Notes under the pieces: model-generated
The model's database searches: none
What the model was told of the DNA's origin: nothing
Seen by the model: the letters and a program-made list of their open reading frames with translations, nothing else
Program-made: the position numbers and the translations under genes
Part shown: in pieces, positions 8,282-18,298 of the stretch
Numbering within the stretch: position 1 is the first letter of the stretch
Layout: each line of letters opens with the position of its first letter
NCBI GenBank assembly: GCA_963732775.1
Contig: CAVTAR010000003.1
Coordinates: 248,001-312,000, forward strand
Direction: 5' to 3'
Source of the DNA: CAVRQM01 sp963732775
GTDB lineage: Bacteria; Pseudomonadota; Alphaproteobacteria; Acetobacterales; Acetobacteraceae
Length of the DNA: 64,000 nucleotides

Positions 8282-9637
8282 TCACAGGTCCAGCAGCAGC
8301 CGTCGCGGGTCCTCGACGCTCTCCTTCACCCGTACCAGGAAACTCACCGCCTCGCGCCCGTCGATGATGCGGTGGTCGTAGGACAGCGCCAGGTACATCA
8401 TCGGCCGCACCTCGACCTGCTTGCCGACCGCCACCGGCCGGTCCTGGATCTTGTGCATCCCGAGGATCGCCGATTGCGGCGGGTTCAGGATCGGCGTGCT
8501 CATCAGGCTGCCGAACACGCCGCCGTTGGTGATGCTGAAGGTGCCGCCCGACAGCTCCTCGAGCTTCAGCGCCCCGTCCCTCGCGCGCTTGCCGTAATCG
8601 GCCACCGCGCGCTCGATCTCGACCAGGCCCATGCGCTCGGCATGGCGCACCACCGGCACCACCAGCCCCGAGGCGCCGCTGACCGCGATGCCCATGTGGA
8701 CGTGCTGGCGATAGACGATGTCCTCGCCGTCGATCTCGGCGTTGACCATCGGGAACTCGCGCAGTGCCGCACAGCAGGCGCGCACGAAGAAGCCCATGAA
8801 GCCGAGCCGCGTGCCGCCGTGCTTCTTCTCGAACGCCTCGCGGTACTCGGCCCGCAGCGCCATCGCGGCGGTCATGTCCACCTCGTTGAAGGTGGTCAGC
8901 ATCGCCGCCGTGTTCTGCGCCTCCTTCAGCCGAGCGGCGATGGTGCGGCGCAGGCGGGTCATGCGCACCCGCTCCTCGCCCTCCGCCTCGATCCGCTGCG
9001 GCTTCGGCGGCGGCGGCTCGGCCGCGGTCGCCTCGCGGCCGAGGAAGTCGAGCACGTCGCCCTTGGTGATCCGCCCGTCCTTGCCGCTGCCCGCGCCGAT
9101 GCGCGCCGCCTCCACCCGGTTCTCGGCCAGCAGCTTCGCCGCCGCCGGCAGCGGCTCGTGTTGCGGCGCGGGTTCGGCCGGACGCGCCACCGGCCCCAAC
9201 GGCGCGGGCGGCGCGATCACTCCGGCCGGCGGGTTGGCGGCCGCGGCGGGTGCCGCGACCGCCGGCGGCTCCGGCTCGGGCTCCGGCTCGGGCTCCGGCT
9301 CGGGCTCCGGCTCGGGCTCCGGCTCGGGCGGTGGCGGCTTGGCGGGCGTGCCCGAACTCGCCGGCGTCGCTGGCATGGTTGCGGCCTTCGCCCCCGCCTC
9401 GCCCTCGGCCAGCGTGCCCAGCAGCGCGCCAGGCACCACCTCGGCGCCCTCGCCCGCGGCCACGCTCTCGAGCCGCCCAGCTGCCGGCGCGTTCACCTCG
9501 ACCGTCACCTTGTCGGTCTCGAGCTCCACCAGCGGCTCGTCGGCAACGACGCTCTCGCCGGCCTGCTTGAGCCAGCGCGCGACCGTGGCCTGGGTCACGC
9601 TCTCGCCCAGCGCGGGCACCTTGATCTCGACCGTCAT
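8282..9637 (-). CDS. sucB: 2-oxoglutarate dehydrogenase E2, dihydrolipoyl succinyltransferase
   Basis: A 451-residue E2 component transferring succinyl groups from the lipoyl arm to CoA in the TCA cycle. Order of domains: lipoyl domain (about 1-75, lipoyl-lysine in LVELETDKVTVEV); a long Pro/Glu/Ala linker containing an uninterrupted run of (EP) dipeptides; an E3/E1-binding domain near residue 165 (GSGKDGRITKGDVLDFL); the catalytic CAT domain from about 220 (GVFGSLMSTPILNPPQSAILG; the active-site motif is ALSYDHRIIDGREAV with His and Asp). The ATG at 9635-9637 has AAGGGA upstream. It follows sucA with a 25-bp gap, a classic sucAB arrangement. Confidence 0.95.
   Translation of the reverse strand: MTVEIKVPALGESVTQATVARWLKQAGESVVADEPLVELETDKVTVEVNAPAAGRLESVAAGEGAEVVPGALLGTLAEGEAGAKAATMPATPASSGTPAKPPPPEPEPEPEPEPEPEPEPEPEPPAVAAPAAAANPPAGVIAPPAPLGPVARPAEPAPQHEPLPAAAKLLAENRVEAARIGAGSGKDGRITKGDVLDFLGREATAAEPPPPKPQRIEAEGEERVRMTRLRRTIAARLKEAQNTAAMLTTFNEVDMTAAMALRAEYREAFEKKHGGTRLGFMGFFVRACCAALREFPMVNAEIDGEDIVYRQHVHMGIAVSGASGLVVPVVRHAERMGLVEIERAVADYGKRARDGALKLEELSGGTFSITNGGVFGSLMSTPILNPPQSAILGMHKIQDRPVAVGKQVEVRPMMYLALSYDHRIIDGREAVSFLVRVKESVEDPRRLLLDL
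9267..9328. repeat. 12-bp tandem repeat coding the (Glu-Pro)n linker of SucB
   Basis: About five copies of the unit ggctccggctcg, which reads on the minus strand as alternating Glu and Pro codons. It lies in the flexible linker between the lipoyl and subunit-binding domains, where length changes are tolerated, so copy number is likely to vary between strains. Confidence 0.85.
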
Positions 9638-9662
9638 CCGAGTCCCTTCGCGCCCAAGCCCT

Positions 9663-12527
9663 TCAGGACAGGCCGAGCGCCTGCCGCACCAGCCGCGTCT
9701 GCTCCGCCGCGTGGACCCGCGCAAGGCCCGTGGCCGGGCTCGCCGCCTCGCCGCGCCCCACATAGGCCGGCCGCTTGGCCGGGTTCGGCAGTGCCGCCAG
9801 GACGTCCTCGATGCGCCGGTCGACGAAGCTCCACGCGCCCATGTTGCGCGGCTCCTCCTGGCACCAGACCACCTCGGCGTTCGGGTAGGCCGCCAGCACC
9901 CGCGGCAGCGAGCGGTTCGGGAACGGGTACAGCTGCTCCAGCCGCACCAGCGCCACGGTGTCCACGCCGCGCGCGCGCCGCTCGGCCAGCAGATCGTAGT
10001 AGACCTTCCCACTGCAGAGGACGACTCGCGCGACAGCCTCGCCCGGCGCGATCGGGTCGACCTCGCCCAGCACGGTGCTGAACGTGCTGCCGGTGCTGAA
10101 CGCGTCGAGGCAGGAGACCGCGAGCTTGTGCCGCAGCAGCGATTTCGGCGTCATCAGCACCAGCGGCTTGCGGTAGTTCCGTTTCAGCTGCCGCCGGAGC
10201 GCGTGGAAGTAGTTGGCCGGCGTGGTCAGGTTCGCCACCACCATGTTGCGCTCCGCGCAGAGCTGCAGGTAGCGCTCGAGCCGGGCCGAGGAGTGCTCCG
10301 GTCCCTGCCCCTCGTAGCCGTGCGGCAGCAGCAGCACGAGGCCCGACATGCGCAGCCACTTGCTCTCGCCGCTGGCCAGGAACTGGTCGATCAGCACCTG
10401 CGCGCCGTTGGCGAAGTCGCCGAACTGCGCCTCCCACAGCACCAGCGTGCTGGGGTCGGCGATGGAGTAGCCGTACTCGAAGCCGAGCACGCCCTGCTCG
10501 GACAGCAGCGAGTTGTAAATCTCGATCTTCGCCTGGCGCGGCGCGATGTTGTTCAGCGGCACGTATTCGAGCTGCGTGTCCTGGTCCACCAGGACAGCGT
10601 GGCGGTGGCTGAACGTGCCGCGCTGGGAGTCCTCGCCGGACAGCCGCACCCGCGAGCCCTCCATCAGCAGCGAGCCGAACGCCAGCGCCTCGCCGGTCGC
10701 CCAGTCGATGCCCTGGCCGCTGTCCATCATGGCCTGCTTGGCCTCGAGCTGGCGGGCGATCTTTGGGTTGGCGGTGAACTCGCGCGGCACCCGCGTCAGC
10801 GCCAGGCCCACCTGGCCCAGCATCGCCGGCGCCACCGCCGTCTCGCCCTCGACCGTCTCGCCCTGGTCGGTCGGCTGCTTCAGCCCGGACCAGTGGCCCT
10901 CCAGCCAGTCGGCCTTGTTCACGCGATACGACTGCGCACCCTGGTACGCCTGCTCCAGCGTGCGGGCGAAGTCGTCCCACATCGCCTGCCCGTCGCCCTC
11001 CTCCAGCACGCCGTCCCGCTCCAGCCGCTCGGCGTACAGCGTGCGCGTGGTGCGGCGGTCGCGGATGGCGCGGTACATCACCGGCTGGGTGAAGGCCGGC
11101 TCGTCGGTCTCGTTGTGGCCGTGGCGGCGGTAGCAGACGATGTCGAGCACGAAATCCGTGCCGAAGCGCTGGCGGAACTCGGCGGCGGTGCGCGCGCACC
11201 ACACCACCGCCTCGGGGTCGTCGCCGTTCACGTGCAGGATCGGCACCTGGATCGCCTTGGCCACGTCGGTGCAGTACAGCCCCGAATAGGCGTGCGCGGG
11301 CACCGTGGTGAAGCCGATCTGGTTGTTGACGATCAGGTGGATCGTGCCCCCGGTGCGGTAGCCGATCAGCTGGCTCATCGCCAGCGTCTCGTACACCAGG
11401 CCCTGCCCGGCGAACGCGGCGTCGCCGTGCATCAGGATGCCCATGACCGAGTGCCGGCCATGGGTGTCGCCGCGCATGTCCTGGCGCGCCCGCACCTTGC
11501 CCACCACCACCGGGTCCACCGCCTCCAGGTGCGACGGGTTCGGCTGCAGCGACAGATGCACCGGCCGGCCGCCGATCTCGAGGTCGGTCGAGGTGCCGAG
11601 GTGGTACTTCACGTCGCCCGACCCCTGCACCTCGTCGGGCTTGAAGCTCTCGCCGCCGAACTCGCTGAAGATCGCGGTGAACGGCTTCTTGACCACGTTG
11701 ACCAGCGTATTCAGCCGGCCGCGATGCGGCATGCCGATGCAGATTTCCGTGACCCCCGCCGCGGCGGCGGTGCCGATGATGGCGTGCAGCGCCGGGATCG
11801 TGCTCTCGCCGCCCTCCAGCCCGAAGCGCTTGGTCGCGACGTAGCGCTTTTGGCAGAACACCTCGAAGCCCTCGGCCTCGGTGAGCTGGCGCAGGATGGC
11901 CTGCTTGGCCTCGGCATCGAAGGTGGTGCGCCACGGAGCCCCCTCGACGCGCTTCTGGATCCAGGCCTTCTGGTCCGGGTCCTGGATGTGCATGAACTCC
12001 ACGCCGATCGGCCCGCAATAGGTCTGGCGCAGGATGTCCAGGATCTCGCGCACGGTCGCGGTCTCGCGGCCCAGCACGCCGTCGATGAAGATCGGCCGGT
12101 CGAAGTCGGCCTCCGAGAAGCCGTAGGTGGCCGGGTCGAGTTCGCTGTGGTGGCGCGGCACGGTGAGGCCCAGCGGGTCGAGCCGCGCCTCAAGGTGGCC
12201 GCGCACGCGAAAGGCGCGGATCAGCATCAGCGCGCGCAGGCTGTCCTTGGTCGCCGCGCGCACCTGCTCGGCCGAGGCCGGAACCGCCGCCCGCGCGGCG
12301 CGGCGCGGCGCCGCGCGCTCCGGCGCGGGGGCGGGCGGGCGCGGCGCCCAGGAGGCGCCCCCGGCCTCGGCGAGCACGCCGCGCGCCTCGTCGTCCATGG
12401 CCGCGAACAGCTCGGCGAAGGTCGGGTCGACGCTCGCGGGATCGGTTGCCCAGCGGGCATGCTGTTCGGCCACGAAGGCTGCGTTCGCACCGCTGAACGC
12501 GCTGGCAAGGACGTCGACGCCGGCCAT
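9663..12527 (-). CDS. sucA: 2-oxoglutarate dehydrogenase E1 (thiamine-diphosphate dependent)
   Basis: A protein of about 954 residues that decarboxylates 2-oxoglutarate and passes the succinyl group to SucB. The N-terminal segment ends in DPTFAELF, the usual E2-interaction region. The ThDP core has GMPHRGRLNTLVNV, HGDAAFAGQGLVYETL with the following VNNQIGFTT, and RHGHNETDEPAFTQP. The C-terminal transketolase-like part has FGDFANGAQVLIDQF and RNMGAWSF. The ATG at 12525-12527 is preferred over an ATG 60 bp upstream because it has GGTGGAGAG at proper spacing. First gene of sucA-sucB-lpd; no clear promoter was picked out in the decayed DNA upstream. Confidence 0.95.
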   Translation of the reverse strand: MAGVDVLASAFSGANAAFVAEQHARWATDPASVDPTFAELFAAMDDEARGVLAEAGGASWAPRPPAPAPERAAPRRAARAAVPASAEQVRAATKDSLRALMLIRAFRVRGHLEARLDPLGLTVPRHHSELDPATYGFSEADFDRPIFIDGVLGRETATVREILDILRQTYCGPIGVEFMHIQDPDQKAWIQKRVEGAPWRTTFDAEAKQAILRQLTEAEGFEVFCQKRYVATKRFGLEGGESTIPALHAIIGTAAAAGVTEICIGMPHRGRLNTLVNVVKKPFTAIFSEFGGESFKPDEVQGSGDVKYHLGTSTDLEIGGRPVHLSLQPNPSHLEAVDPVVVGKVRARQDMRGDTHGRHSVMGILMHGDAAFAGQGLVYETLAMSQLIGYRTGGTIHLIVNNQIGFTTVPAHAYSGLYCTDVAKAIQVPILHVNGDDPEAVVWCARTAAEFRQRFGTDFVLDIVCYRRHGHNETDEPAFTQPVMYRAIRDRRTTRTLYAERLERDGVLEEGDGQAMWDDFARTLEQAYQGAQSYRVNKADWLEGHWSGLKQPTDQGETVEGETAVAPAMLGQVGLALTRVPREFTANPKIARQLEAKQAMMDSGQGIDWATGEALAFGSLLMEGSRVRLSGEDSQRGTFSHRHAVLVDQDTQLEYVPLNNIAPRQAKIEIYNSLLSEQGVLGFEYGYSIADPSTLVLWEAQFGDFANGAQVLIDQFLASGESKWLRMSGLVLLLPHGYEGQGPEHSSARLERYLQLCAERNMVVANLTTPANYFHALRRQLKRNYRKPLVLMTPKSLLRHKLAVSCLDAFSTGSTFSTVLGEVDPIAPGEAVARVVLCSGKVYYDLLAERRARGVDTVALVRLEQLYPFPNRSLPRVLAAYPNAEVVWCQEEPRNMGAWSFVDRRIEDVLAALPNPAKRPAYVGRGEAASPATGLARVHAAEQTRLVRQALGLS

Positions 12528-12558
12528 CAAGCTCTCCACCTCGGACTTGCGCCGCGGA

Positions 12559-13394
12559 TCATCGGCGCGGCTCCCTAAGATAGGCATAGCGCCCGCGCCG
12601 CGTCCGTGTTCCTCGCGCCACCCGGTATGCCGGGCGCGCGGGTCTGGGCACGCCGCCCCCGCCTGGGGCGCCGGAGACAGGGCGACAAGCGCCCGACCGC
12701 CAGCGACCTGCGACGTGCCAGTCCGCGCGCCGGCCGGCCCACCCGGGACCGTGCAGGTCCTGCATGAACTCCGACGCCGGCCGCACCGCCGAGATCACCA
12801 GCCGGTCCCGCGCGCGCGTGCAGGCGACGTAGAACAGGTGCCGCTCGGTCTCGTACACATCGTCGAGTTCGGTCTCGTCGGCGGCCTCCTCCATGCGGGA
12901 TTGCAGCGGCAGCACGCCGTCGTCGCAGCCAGCACCGCGACGGCCTTGAACTCGAGGCCCTTGGCCAGCTCCATGGTGCCGATCGACACGTGCCCATCGG
13001 TTGCCAGGTCGCGCTCGGACAGCTCCAGCCAAAGGTGGCCACCGGCCTCCACGGCGGCGCGGGCGCGGGACAGCTGGGCGCGGGTGCGGACGAACAGACC
13101 GATCTCGCCGGGCCGCAACCCGTCCGCGTTCGCCTGCGACACCCAGGCCGAGATCGCGGCCGTTTCCTCCGCCGCCGTATCGAGCAGCCGCAACTCGGGC
13201 GGCGGCCCGTTGAAGACGAAGACGGTGCGGTCCCGATCGTCGGCGTTGCCATCCACGTCGCGCACGGCGTTCGGCAGCAGCCGGTCGGCCATCCGGCGGA
13301 TCTGGTGGCTGGTGCGGTAGTTGACGGTCAGCGTGGACGACCGGCCGCGGACGTCGACGCCCAGCTCCTTCCAGGAAAACGGCTGCTGGAAGAG
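12559..13394 (-). pseudogene. UvrD/Rep-type helicase C-terminal remnant (frameshifted)
   Basis: The first part reads LFQQPFSWKELGVDVRG, TLTVNYRTSHQIRRMADRLL and GEIGLFVRTRAQLSRAR, then MELAKGLEFKAVAVL. This is the domain 2A/2B region of a superfamily I helicase such as those encoded by many mobile islands. Near 12930 the frame shifts and continues as GCDDGVLPLQSR, ETERHLFYVACTRARDRLVI (motif VI) and EFMQDL. The N-terminal half with Walker A and B is missing, so it cannot work as a helicase. It is joined directly to a different gene remnant at about 13394. Confidence 0.7.
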
Positions 13395-14579
13395 GCGTGG
13401 TCGATGTCGAAGCCGATCACGCCACCGGTATCCGACAGGTCGTAGAGCGCCGTGATGCCGAGCTTTCGCTTCACCGCCTCCAGCCCCGCGATCCACAGGC
13501 GCGCGGCCTCGCTGTTCTTCTTCGCCTCCTCGCGCTCGTCGGCGCCGACATCCTCGTCGCTGTCGGGCTTCTCCCGGTAGCAGTGGTGCGCCTCGTCGTT
13601 CAGCACGACGACGCCCTTGAAGCCCAGCAACTCGTTGGCCGCGCGCGCGAGTATCTGGCGGTCGTTCTCGGTGGTGTCGGGCGGTGCGTCGCGCCCGTGG
13701 AGCAACGCGCGGCCGGTGCGGCTGATCGCCATTGTCTCGCGCGGCTTGAACGCGTGGTAGTTCAGAATGACGATCTTGGCGCGGTCCACGTCCGGCAGCA
13801 TGGCGGCGGGGATCAGCTCGCGGGTAGGAAAATAGCTGTCGGGGTCGCTCGGCTGCAGCACGCGCAGCCGATCCTTGATGGTGATGCCGGGCGTCACGAT
13901 CAGGAACCCGCGGCTGTAGACATTGCTGCCCGGGCTGCGGACGGCGTTGATGGCCTGCCAGGCGATCAGCATGGCCATCCACGGTGGTCTTGCCGCTGCC
14001 GGTAGCCATCTTCAGCGCGATGCGGAACAGCTCGGGGTTGGCCTGTTCGTTGGCGCCCTGCAGGTGCTGGCGGAACTTGTCGTAACGGCGGTCCCGGCGG
14101 GCGACCTCGGTCAGCCAGATCACGGTCTCCACCGCTTCCACCTGGCAGAAGAACGGGCGCACGGTCTGGAAGGGGTGGTAGCGCCAATGGGCGAGCAGCC
14201 GCTGGGTCGCCGGCGTGACACCCCAGTCGCTCGGGTTCGGCAGCGCCCGCCAGCGTTCGACGTAGCCGCGGACCTCGTTGATGATCGGCGTCGAGTTGTA
14301 TTCCTGGTCCTCGGTAGACAGGGTCTGCGCATCCGGCAGGACGAAGCTGCCCTGGCTGGACCTGCCATGGCCCGACTTGCCCTGGCCCGACTTGCCCTGG
14401 CCCGACTTGCCCTGCTTTTTGCGGGCCTTCGGCACCGGGGTGATCAGCTCCGACCGGCAGCGGCCGGCAACAGGCGGCAGGTTCAGCGGTTGCCCATCCG
14501 TGGCGTCCAGGGCGTGGTGCCATGACGGCGGTTCGTAGGGCGAGTTGAGGATGGGTTGGTCGAAGAATCTGGGCGTCAT
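13395..14579 (-). pseudogene. BPTD_3080-type restriction endonuclease/helicase, N-terminal remnant (frameshifted)
   Basis: Starts MTPRFFDQPILNSPYEPPS, the usual opening of BPTD_3080-type (type III-like) restriction enzymes. It continues with INEVRGYVERWRALPNPSDW and CQVEAVETVIWLTEV, then Walker A ATGSGKTTV. One extra G near 13976 shifts the frame; the next frame picks up MAMLIAWQAIN, LIVTPGITIKDRLRVL, VILNYHAFK and the DEAH-like box VVLNDEAHHCY. It stops being recognisable after ALYDLSDTGG, where the UvrD remnant begins. The nuclease half is gone. A tandem Gly-Gln-Gly-Lys-Ser repeat follows residue 50. Confidence 0.75.
14356..14415. repeat. 15-bp tandem repeat (about four units)
   Basis: Units of cccgacttgccctgg at 14371, 14386 and 14401 (last one with a single change), preceded by a more diverged unit. 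On the minus strand they code the repeated pentapeptide GQGKS in the restriction-helicase remnant. Likely a slippage product in a linker region. Confidence 0.8.
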
Positions 14580-15263
14580 CGGCCGGTCGAATCTCTCCGG
14601 GTCGTGATCGACGGAGTGTGGCCGGAAGCGTCACGGATGTGACCGGGCGGGGGCGATGGGGCCGGGTAGCCGAGGACGCGAGATCCACCTGCGCCACGCC
14701 GCGTAGGGTCGAGCGGCGACCATCCGGGCACTGGCACGCATCCAGCCCATCGGCCCGGACACTCCGTCCTGGACCACGGCCCCCCTCGCCGGTTGACGCG
14801 CCGGATCAGCATCCTGAAGCAAACGGGTGCCGGACGTGTGGCTGGGGGACCTGGAAACTCGGTTCCAAACCGTAGAAGGACGCTTTCTCAGTGTCTTAGC
14901 CGACCTCCAATGAAGCGCTTTGTATTCCGTTTCTGTAGCCAGCGCCAGCCCTGTTTGCTGCTACGGGCGGCCAGAGTCGGCGGGTTCCCTGTCCTAGTAG
15001 TCGAAGGGCTTTAGCTGCATTTTTGAAGGCGACCATGAAGGCTCTCCGGGGGGGGGTCCAAAACGGCGCCGGAGTCCCGTAAACCCACGTCCGCAGTTCC
15101 GAAGTTCCGATGCTGCCACCTCAGTCGTCACCCCTGTCGGTGCCGTGACTGCCCGCTACGGAACGCGAGGCATGGTCGCCAGCGTCGCCGCGCTGCCGTC
15201 AGCCCGATGGGAACCCGCGCCCGCGTGTAGCTGCCTCAGGGTCGGGTCGGGCTCCCTGAGGCC
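14580..15263. other. Non-coding stretch across the left border of the island
   Basis: No supported gene. Up to 14838 it is chromosomal DNA upstream of the restriction-helicase remnant. At 14839 the 17-bp tRNA-Gln end begins and the integrated element starts. From there to the IS1182-type element (ctag at 15264) there are short open frames without ribosome sites or family resemblance. Confidence 0.6.
14839..14855. other. attL: left border repeat of the tRNA-Gln island
   Basis: tggctgggggacctgga, identical to the 3' end of the tRNA-Gln(CTG) gene at 46604-46620 (CCA end, acceptor strand and the first T-arm pairs) and to a third copy at 20340-20356, all in the same orientation. It marks the far end of the tandem integrated elements. 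Confidence 0.8.
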
Positions 15264-15267
15264 CTAG

Positions 15268-16712
15268 CAGCCTGTCGGATTGGGGGTACCCAGTTTTTGG
15301 CGAACTGGCTAGAATCGCCTCATGTCGAGCTTCATCCCGTTCAGTCGTGACCAGGCTTTCCTGCTACCGCCGGATTTGAAGGCTTGGGTTCCAGACGACG
15401 ATCTTGCGCATTTCATCGTGGCCGCTGTCGAGCGCGTGCCGGTCGGGGCGTTCCGGACCGGGTCGCAGCCTGGCGGCAAGGCGCAGTATCACCCCCAGCT
15501 GATGCTGGCGCTGCTGGTCTACTGCTACGCCAACGGCATCTTCTCGTCCCGCCGGATCGAGCGGGCGACCTATCGCGACATCGCGGTGCGCTTCGTCGCC
15601 GCGAACCTGCATCCCGACCACGACACGATCGCTGTCTTCCGTCGCACCAACAAGGCCGCTTTCGAGGCAGCCTTCCTCCAAATCCTGCTACTGGCCCGCG
15701 AAACCGGCCTGCTGCGGCTCGGCACCGTGGCCATCGACGGCACCAAGATCGACGCCAACGCGTCCAAGATCCGCTCGGTCCGCTACGACCGCGCCCGCGA
15801 ATTGCGGACCAAGCTCGCCGCCGACATCGCGCAACTGACCGCACAGGCCGAGGCCGCCGACGCCTGCGGCCAGGACCCGCAGGCGCTACCCGCAGAACTG
15901 GCCCGGCGCGAAGCCCTGAAGGCCAAGCTCGATGCCGCCTGCGACCGCCTGGAGGCCGATGCCCGCGCCCAGGCCGAGGCCGCCCGCCCAGCCTATGAGA
16001 CGAAGAAGGCCATCTACGACGCCAAGAAGGGACGTCGCGGCAGTAGGCCCAAGCCCCCTCGCCACCGGCCGAGCGTCAAAGCAACCTCACCGATCCCGAC
16101 AGCACGTTGATGCGCCGCTCGGACGCGCATGAATATCGCCAGGCCTACAACGCCCAGGCCGTGGTCTGCGCCGAAGGGCCGCAGCTTGTCCTGGCGACCA
16201 GCCTCGTTGCCACCAGTGCCGACGCGCCAAGCTTCGCCGCCACCGTGCTGGCCATGCGCGACACGGTCGGCCTGCCCCAGACCGTGCTGGCCGACACCGG
16301 CTATGCCAGCGGCCGGGCGGTCAGCACGCTGAAGGCCAACAATGTCGAGCCGCTGGTGGCCATCGGGCGCACCCAGCCGCACCGGCCCTACGACTTTCGT
16401 CCGCCGCCAGAAGCCAAAACGCCTCGGCGGATCACGGAGCCCTGGCGCATCGCAATGAAGGCCAAGATGGAAACCGCCGACGCCAAAGCCCTCTACAAGA
16501 AACGCAAGCAATCCGTCGAAACCGTGTTCGGCATCATCAAAAGCGCCATGGGCTTCCGGCGCTTCCACCTGCGCGGCATCCAAAACGCAGCCACCGAATG
16601 GACCCTGATCGCGTTGGCCTACAACTGCAGGCGGATACACCGCCTGCAGCCAGCCTGAACAAAAACCTGTCGTCCGTTGAATATCAACCAAGCAGGTCAA
16701 TCCGACAGGCTG
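15268..16712 (+). mobile_element. IS1182-family-like insertion sequence
   Basis: Perfect 15-bp terminal inverted repeats, cagcctgtcggattg at 15268-15282 and its complement at 16698-16712. The palindrome ctag sits on both sides (15264-15267 and 16713-16716), consistent with insertion into a CTAG target. The single cargo gene is a DDE transposase with a frameshift. It lies inside the first integrated element, between attL and the PAP2 gene. Confidence 0.85.
15322..16658 (+). pseudogene. IS1182-family transposase, frameshifted
   Basis: The first frame (from ATG 15322) gives MSSFIPFSRDQAFLLPPDL, HPQLMLALLVYCYANGIFSS and the first catalytic Asp in VAIDGTKIDANASKIRS. Around 16065 the frame shifts and continues as SNLTDPDSTLMRRSDAHEYR, AYNAQAVV, LADTGYASG (second Asp) and KQSVETVFGIIKSAMGFRR (Glu). 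The family's proteins are normally one open frame of about 440-480 residues, so the break is probably a disabling mutation. Programmed shifting is not typical of this family. Confidence 0.8.
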
Positions 16713-16863
16713 CTAGGGACTTTTGCGCGCCAGAGGACCCTGAGGTCGCCGGGTGGACCCCGAACGCCCTGAGGCGACGAGACGGCCCTGGCGCCTCCGA
16801 ACGGCCGTGGCGGTAGCTGGGCACGCTGTAGCCGTGAGCGTCCTGCATCGGTAGGCTCGTGCC

Positions 16864-17412
16864 GTGTATCCGGTCCAACTCGATTTGTTCGCCCGGAACG
16901 CAGTGCATGGGATGCACTCGGCAACCCTGACCACCATCGCGCTCGCCTTCTCGTTCATCGGCTCCGCATGGGCCCTGACGCCGCTCTTCCTGCTTTCGGT
17001 GGGCGCCCTGATACGCTTTGGGCACCGCTTGGCTGCCGGCGGGTTTGCTGTGGTGATGGCCGGGGAGGTTGTCCTACAGAACACCCTGAAGCCGCTCTTC
17101 GCCCGCACGCGACCTGAGGCATTCTTTGGCCCGCTCCCGGACAGCTACAGCTTCCCGAGTGGCCACGCGCTGTCGGCCACGTGCTTCTTCGGCGCCCTGA
17201 CGGTAATCGTGTGGACCCGGATCGCGGACCCATGCGCCCGTGCGGCGTTCCTGTTCGGGGCAGTCGTGGTCACGCTCGGCATTGGCTGGTCACGCCTCTA
17301 TCTGGGCGTCCACTACTTGTCGGACGTGGTGGGCGGCTATGTCATCGGGGCCGCCTGGGTGGGCGTTGTGGCCCTTCTCGAATTGCTCCGGGCGCGGCGC
17401 GACACTCGATGA
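16864..17412 (+). CDS. PAP2-family membrane phosphatase
   Basis: A 182-residue integral membrane protein with the three-part phosphatase signature: KPLFARTRP (KxxxxxxRP), FPSGHA (PSGH with the catalytic His) and SRLYLGVHYLSDVVGG (SRxxxxxHxxxD). Hydrophobic helices occupy residues about 20-40, 45-70, 110-130, 135-155 and 160-178. Members hydrolyse lipid phosphates such as phosphatidate or undecaprenyl pyrophosphate on the outer face of the membrane. The start is GTG at 16864. It is the first plus-strand gene after the IS and travels as cargo of the first integrated element; its role there is unknown. Confidence 0.85.
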   Translation: MYPVQLDLFARNAVHGMHSATLTTIALAFSFIGSAWALTPLFLLSVGALIRFGHRLAAGGFAVVMAGEVVLQNTLKPLFARTRPEAFFGPLPDSYSFPSGHALSATCFFGALTVIVWTRIADPCARAAFLFGAVVVTLGIGWSRLYLGVHYLSDVVGGYVIGAAWVGVVALLELLRARRDTR

Positions 17413-17780
17413 TCCTGTATCCCGCTGCCTTCCGCACCACACGCGACCGCTACGAGCGGCGAAGGCTTACGCCCGGCTTATGACATCGCCGGCGGGGCCG
17501 AATGGGTGCCGAACGTGAGAGCCCCCGCCGGATGAGTTGAGGTCTCGTAGTCTACGCCGCAGCTAAATGAACCGGGGCAGCCCGAAGGCGCGATCGTCGG
17601 AGGCACCGATCCTGAGGGCGCACGAAATCCTACTGCTTGAGGCAAGAAGACAATCTTTGGCGACTGCCACAGCTTGCAGTCCATTCCATGTCCCCAACAT
17701 AGCCGTTGCGTTTCGATCCGGGCTGTGAGACTCTCGCGTTCCGGCCGGCATGGGGCTGCCCCGGGCGAGGACACCTGCGA
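17413..17780. other. Non-coding spacer between PAP2 gene and small protein gene
   Basis: Short overlapping open frames occur on both strands, but none has a credible ribosome site or family resemblance. I see no RNA gene or strong hairpin. Confidence 0.5.
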
Positions 17781-18104
17781 ATGCTCGATAGCACAGCCAC
17801 GATTGCACGGCGTGAGGCCCCCTTGTTCGCCAACATCGCACGCGCGGAAATCGTAGCGATCAGTGAGACCGTGGCCGCCTTGGAGGTGTTCTTCGATCAG
17901 GACGACGACGGCGGGGAGTTGGCCGTTCTTGTGCGAGCTAGGGGTCCCGACAGAGGCGCGGCGCGCTTCTTTCTGGCCCCTGGGAAGGGCGCCGGCGTCA
18001 AGCTCTGGGAGGCCGACCAGCTTGCGTCTGGCGCCCCGAGCATCTTTCCCACTGTTGCCCTAGTGCTGAATGAAGTTAGGCGCCGGGTTGCCACGGAGCA
18101 TTGA
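17781..18104 (+). CDS. Uncharacterised small protein, paralogue of the next gene
   Basis: A 107-residue protein from ATG 17781 with a weak GAGG ten bases upstream. I do not recognise the family. Its second half, RFFLAPGKGAGVKLWEADQL followed by IFPTVALVLNEV, lines up with WFFVAAGRRFKLWEPDDL and LFRTMDAVTEEL in the gene at 18299. Both begin with an element of about 40 residues that could form strands. The two therefore look like diverged duplicates of one small fold. Both lie between the PAP2 gene and the integrase of the first element, so they are element cargo. Real coding status is likely but not certain. Confidence 0.5.
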   Translation: MLDSTATIARREAPLFANIARAEIVAISETVAALEVFFDQDDDGGELAVLVRARGPDRGAARFFLAPGKGAGVKLWEADQLASGAPSIFPTVALVLNEVRRRVATEH

Positions 18105-18298
18105 CCCTCGGCGGGGCAGTTCCATGCCGGCCTAGCAGCCTAGCGCGCCCGGAGAGAACATCGGAATGACGCTCGTGTCGGCACCGTGTCCGCCTTCTGA
18201 GGCGCACGTGACGCGCTGGGGCAGTCGGACAGCCCACGTCACGTTTAAGCCCGTCCGGGAAACAAAGCCGGCTGAAGTCGCCACGTCGAAACGAGCGC

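Noticed and set aside
9267..9328. Regulatory tandem repeat
   Set aside because: It is in frame inside sucB and simply codes the Glu-Pro linker.
15322..16658. Programmed ribosomal frameshift in the IS transposase
   Set aside because: The family normally has a single open frame, and no slippery heptamer stands out near 16065.
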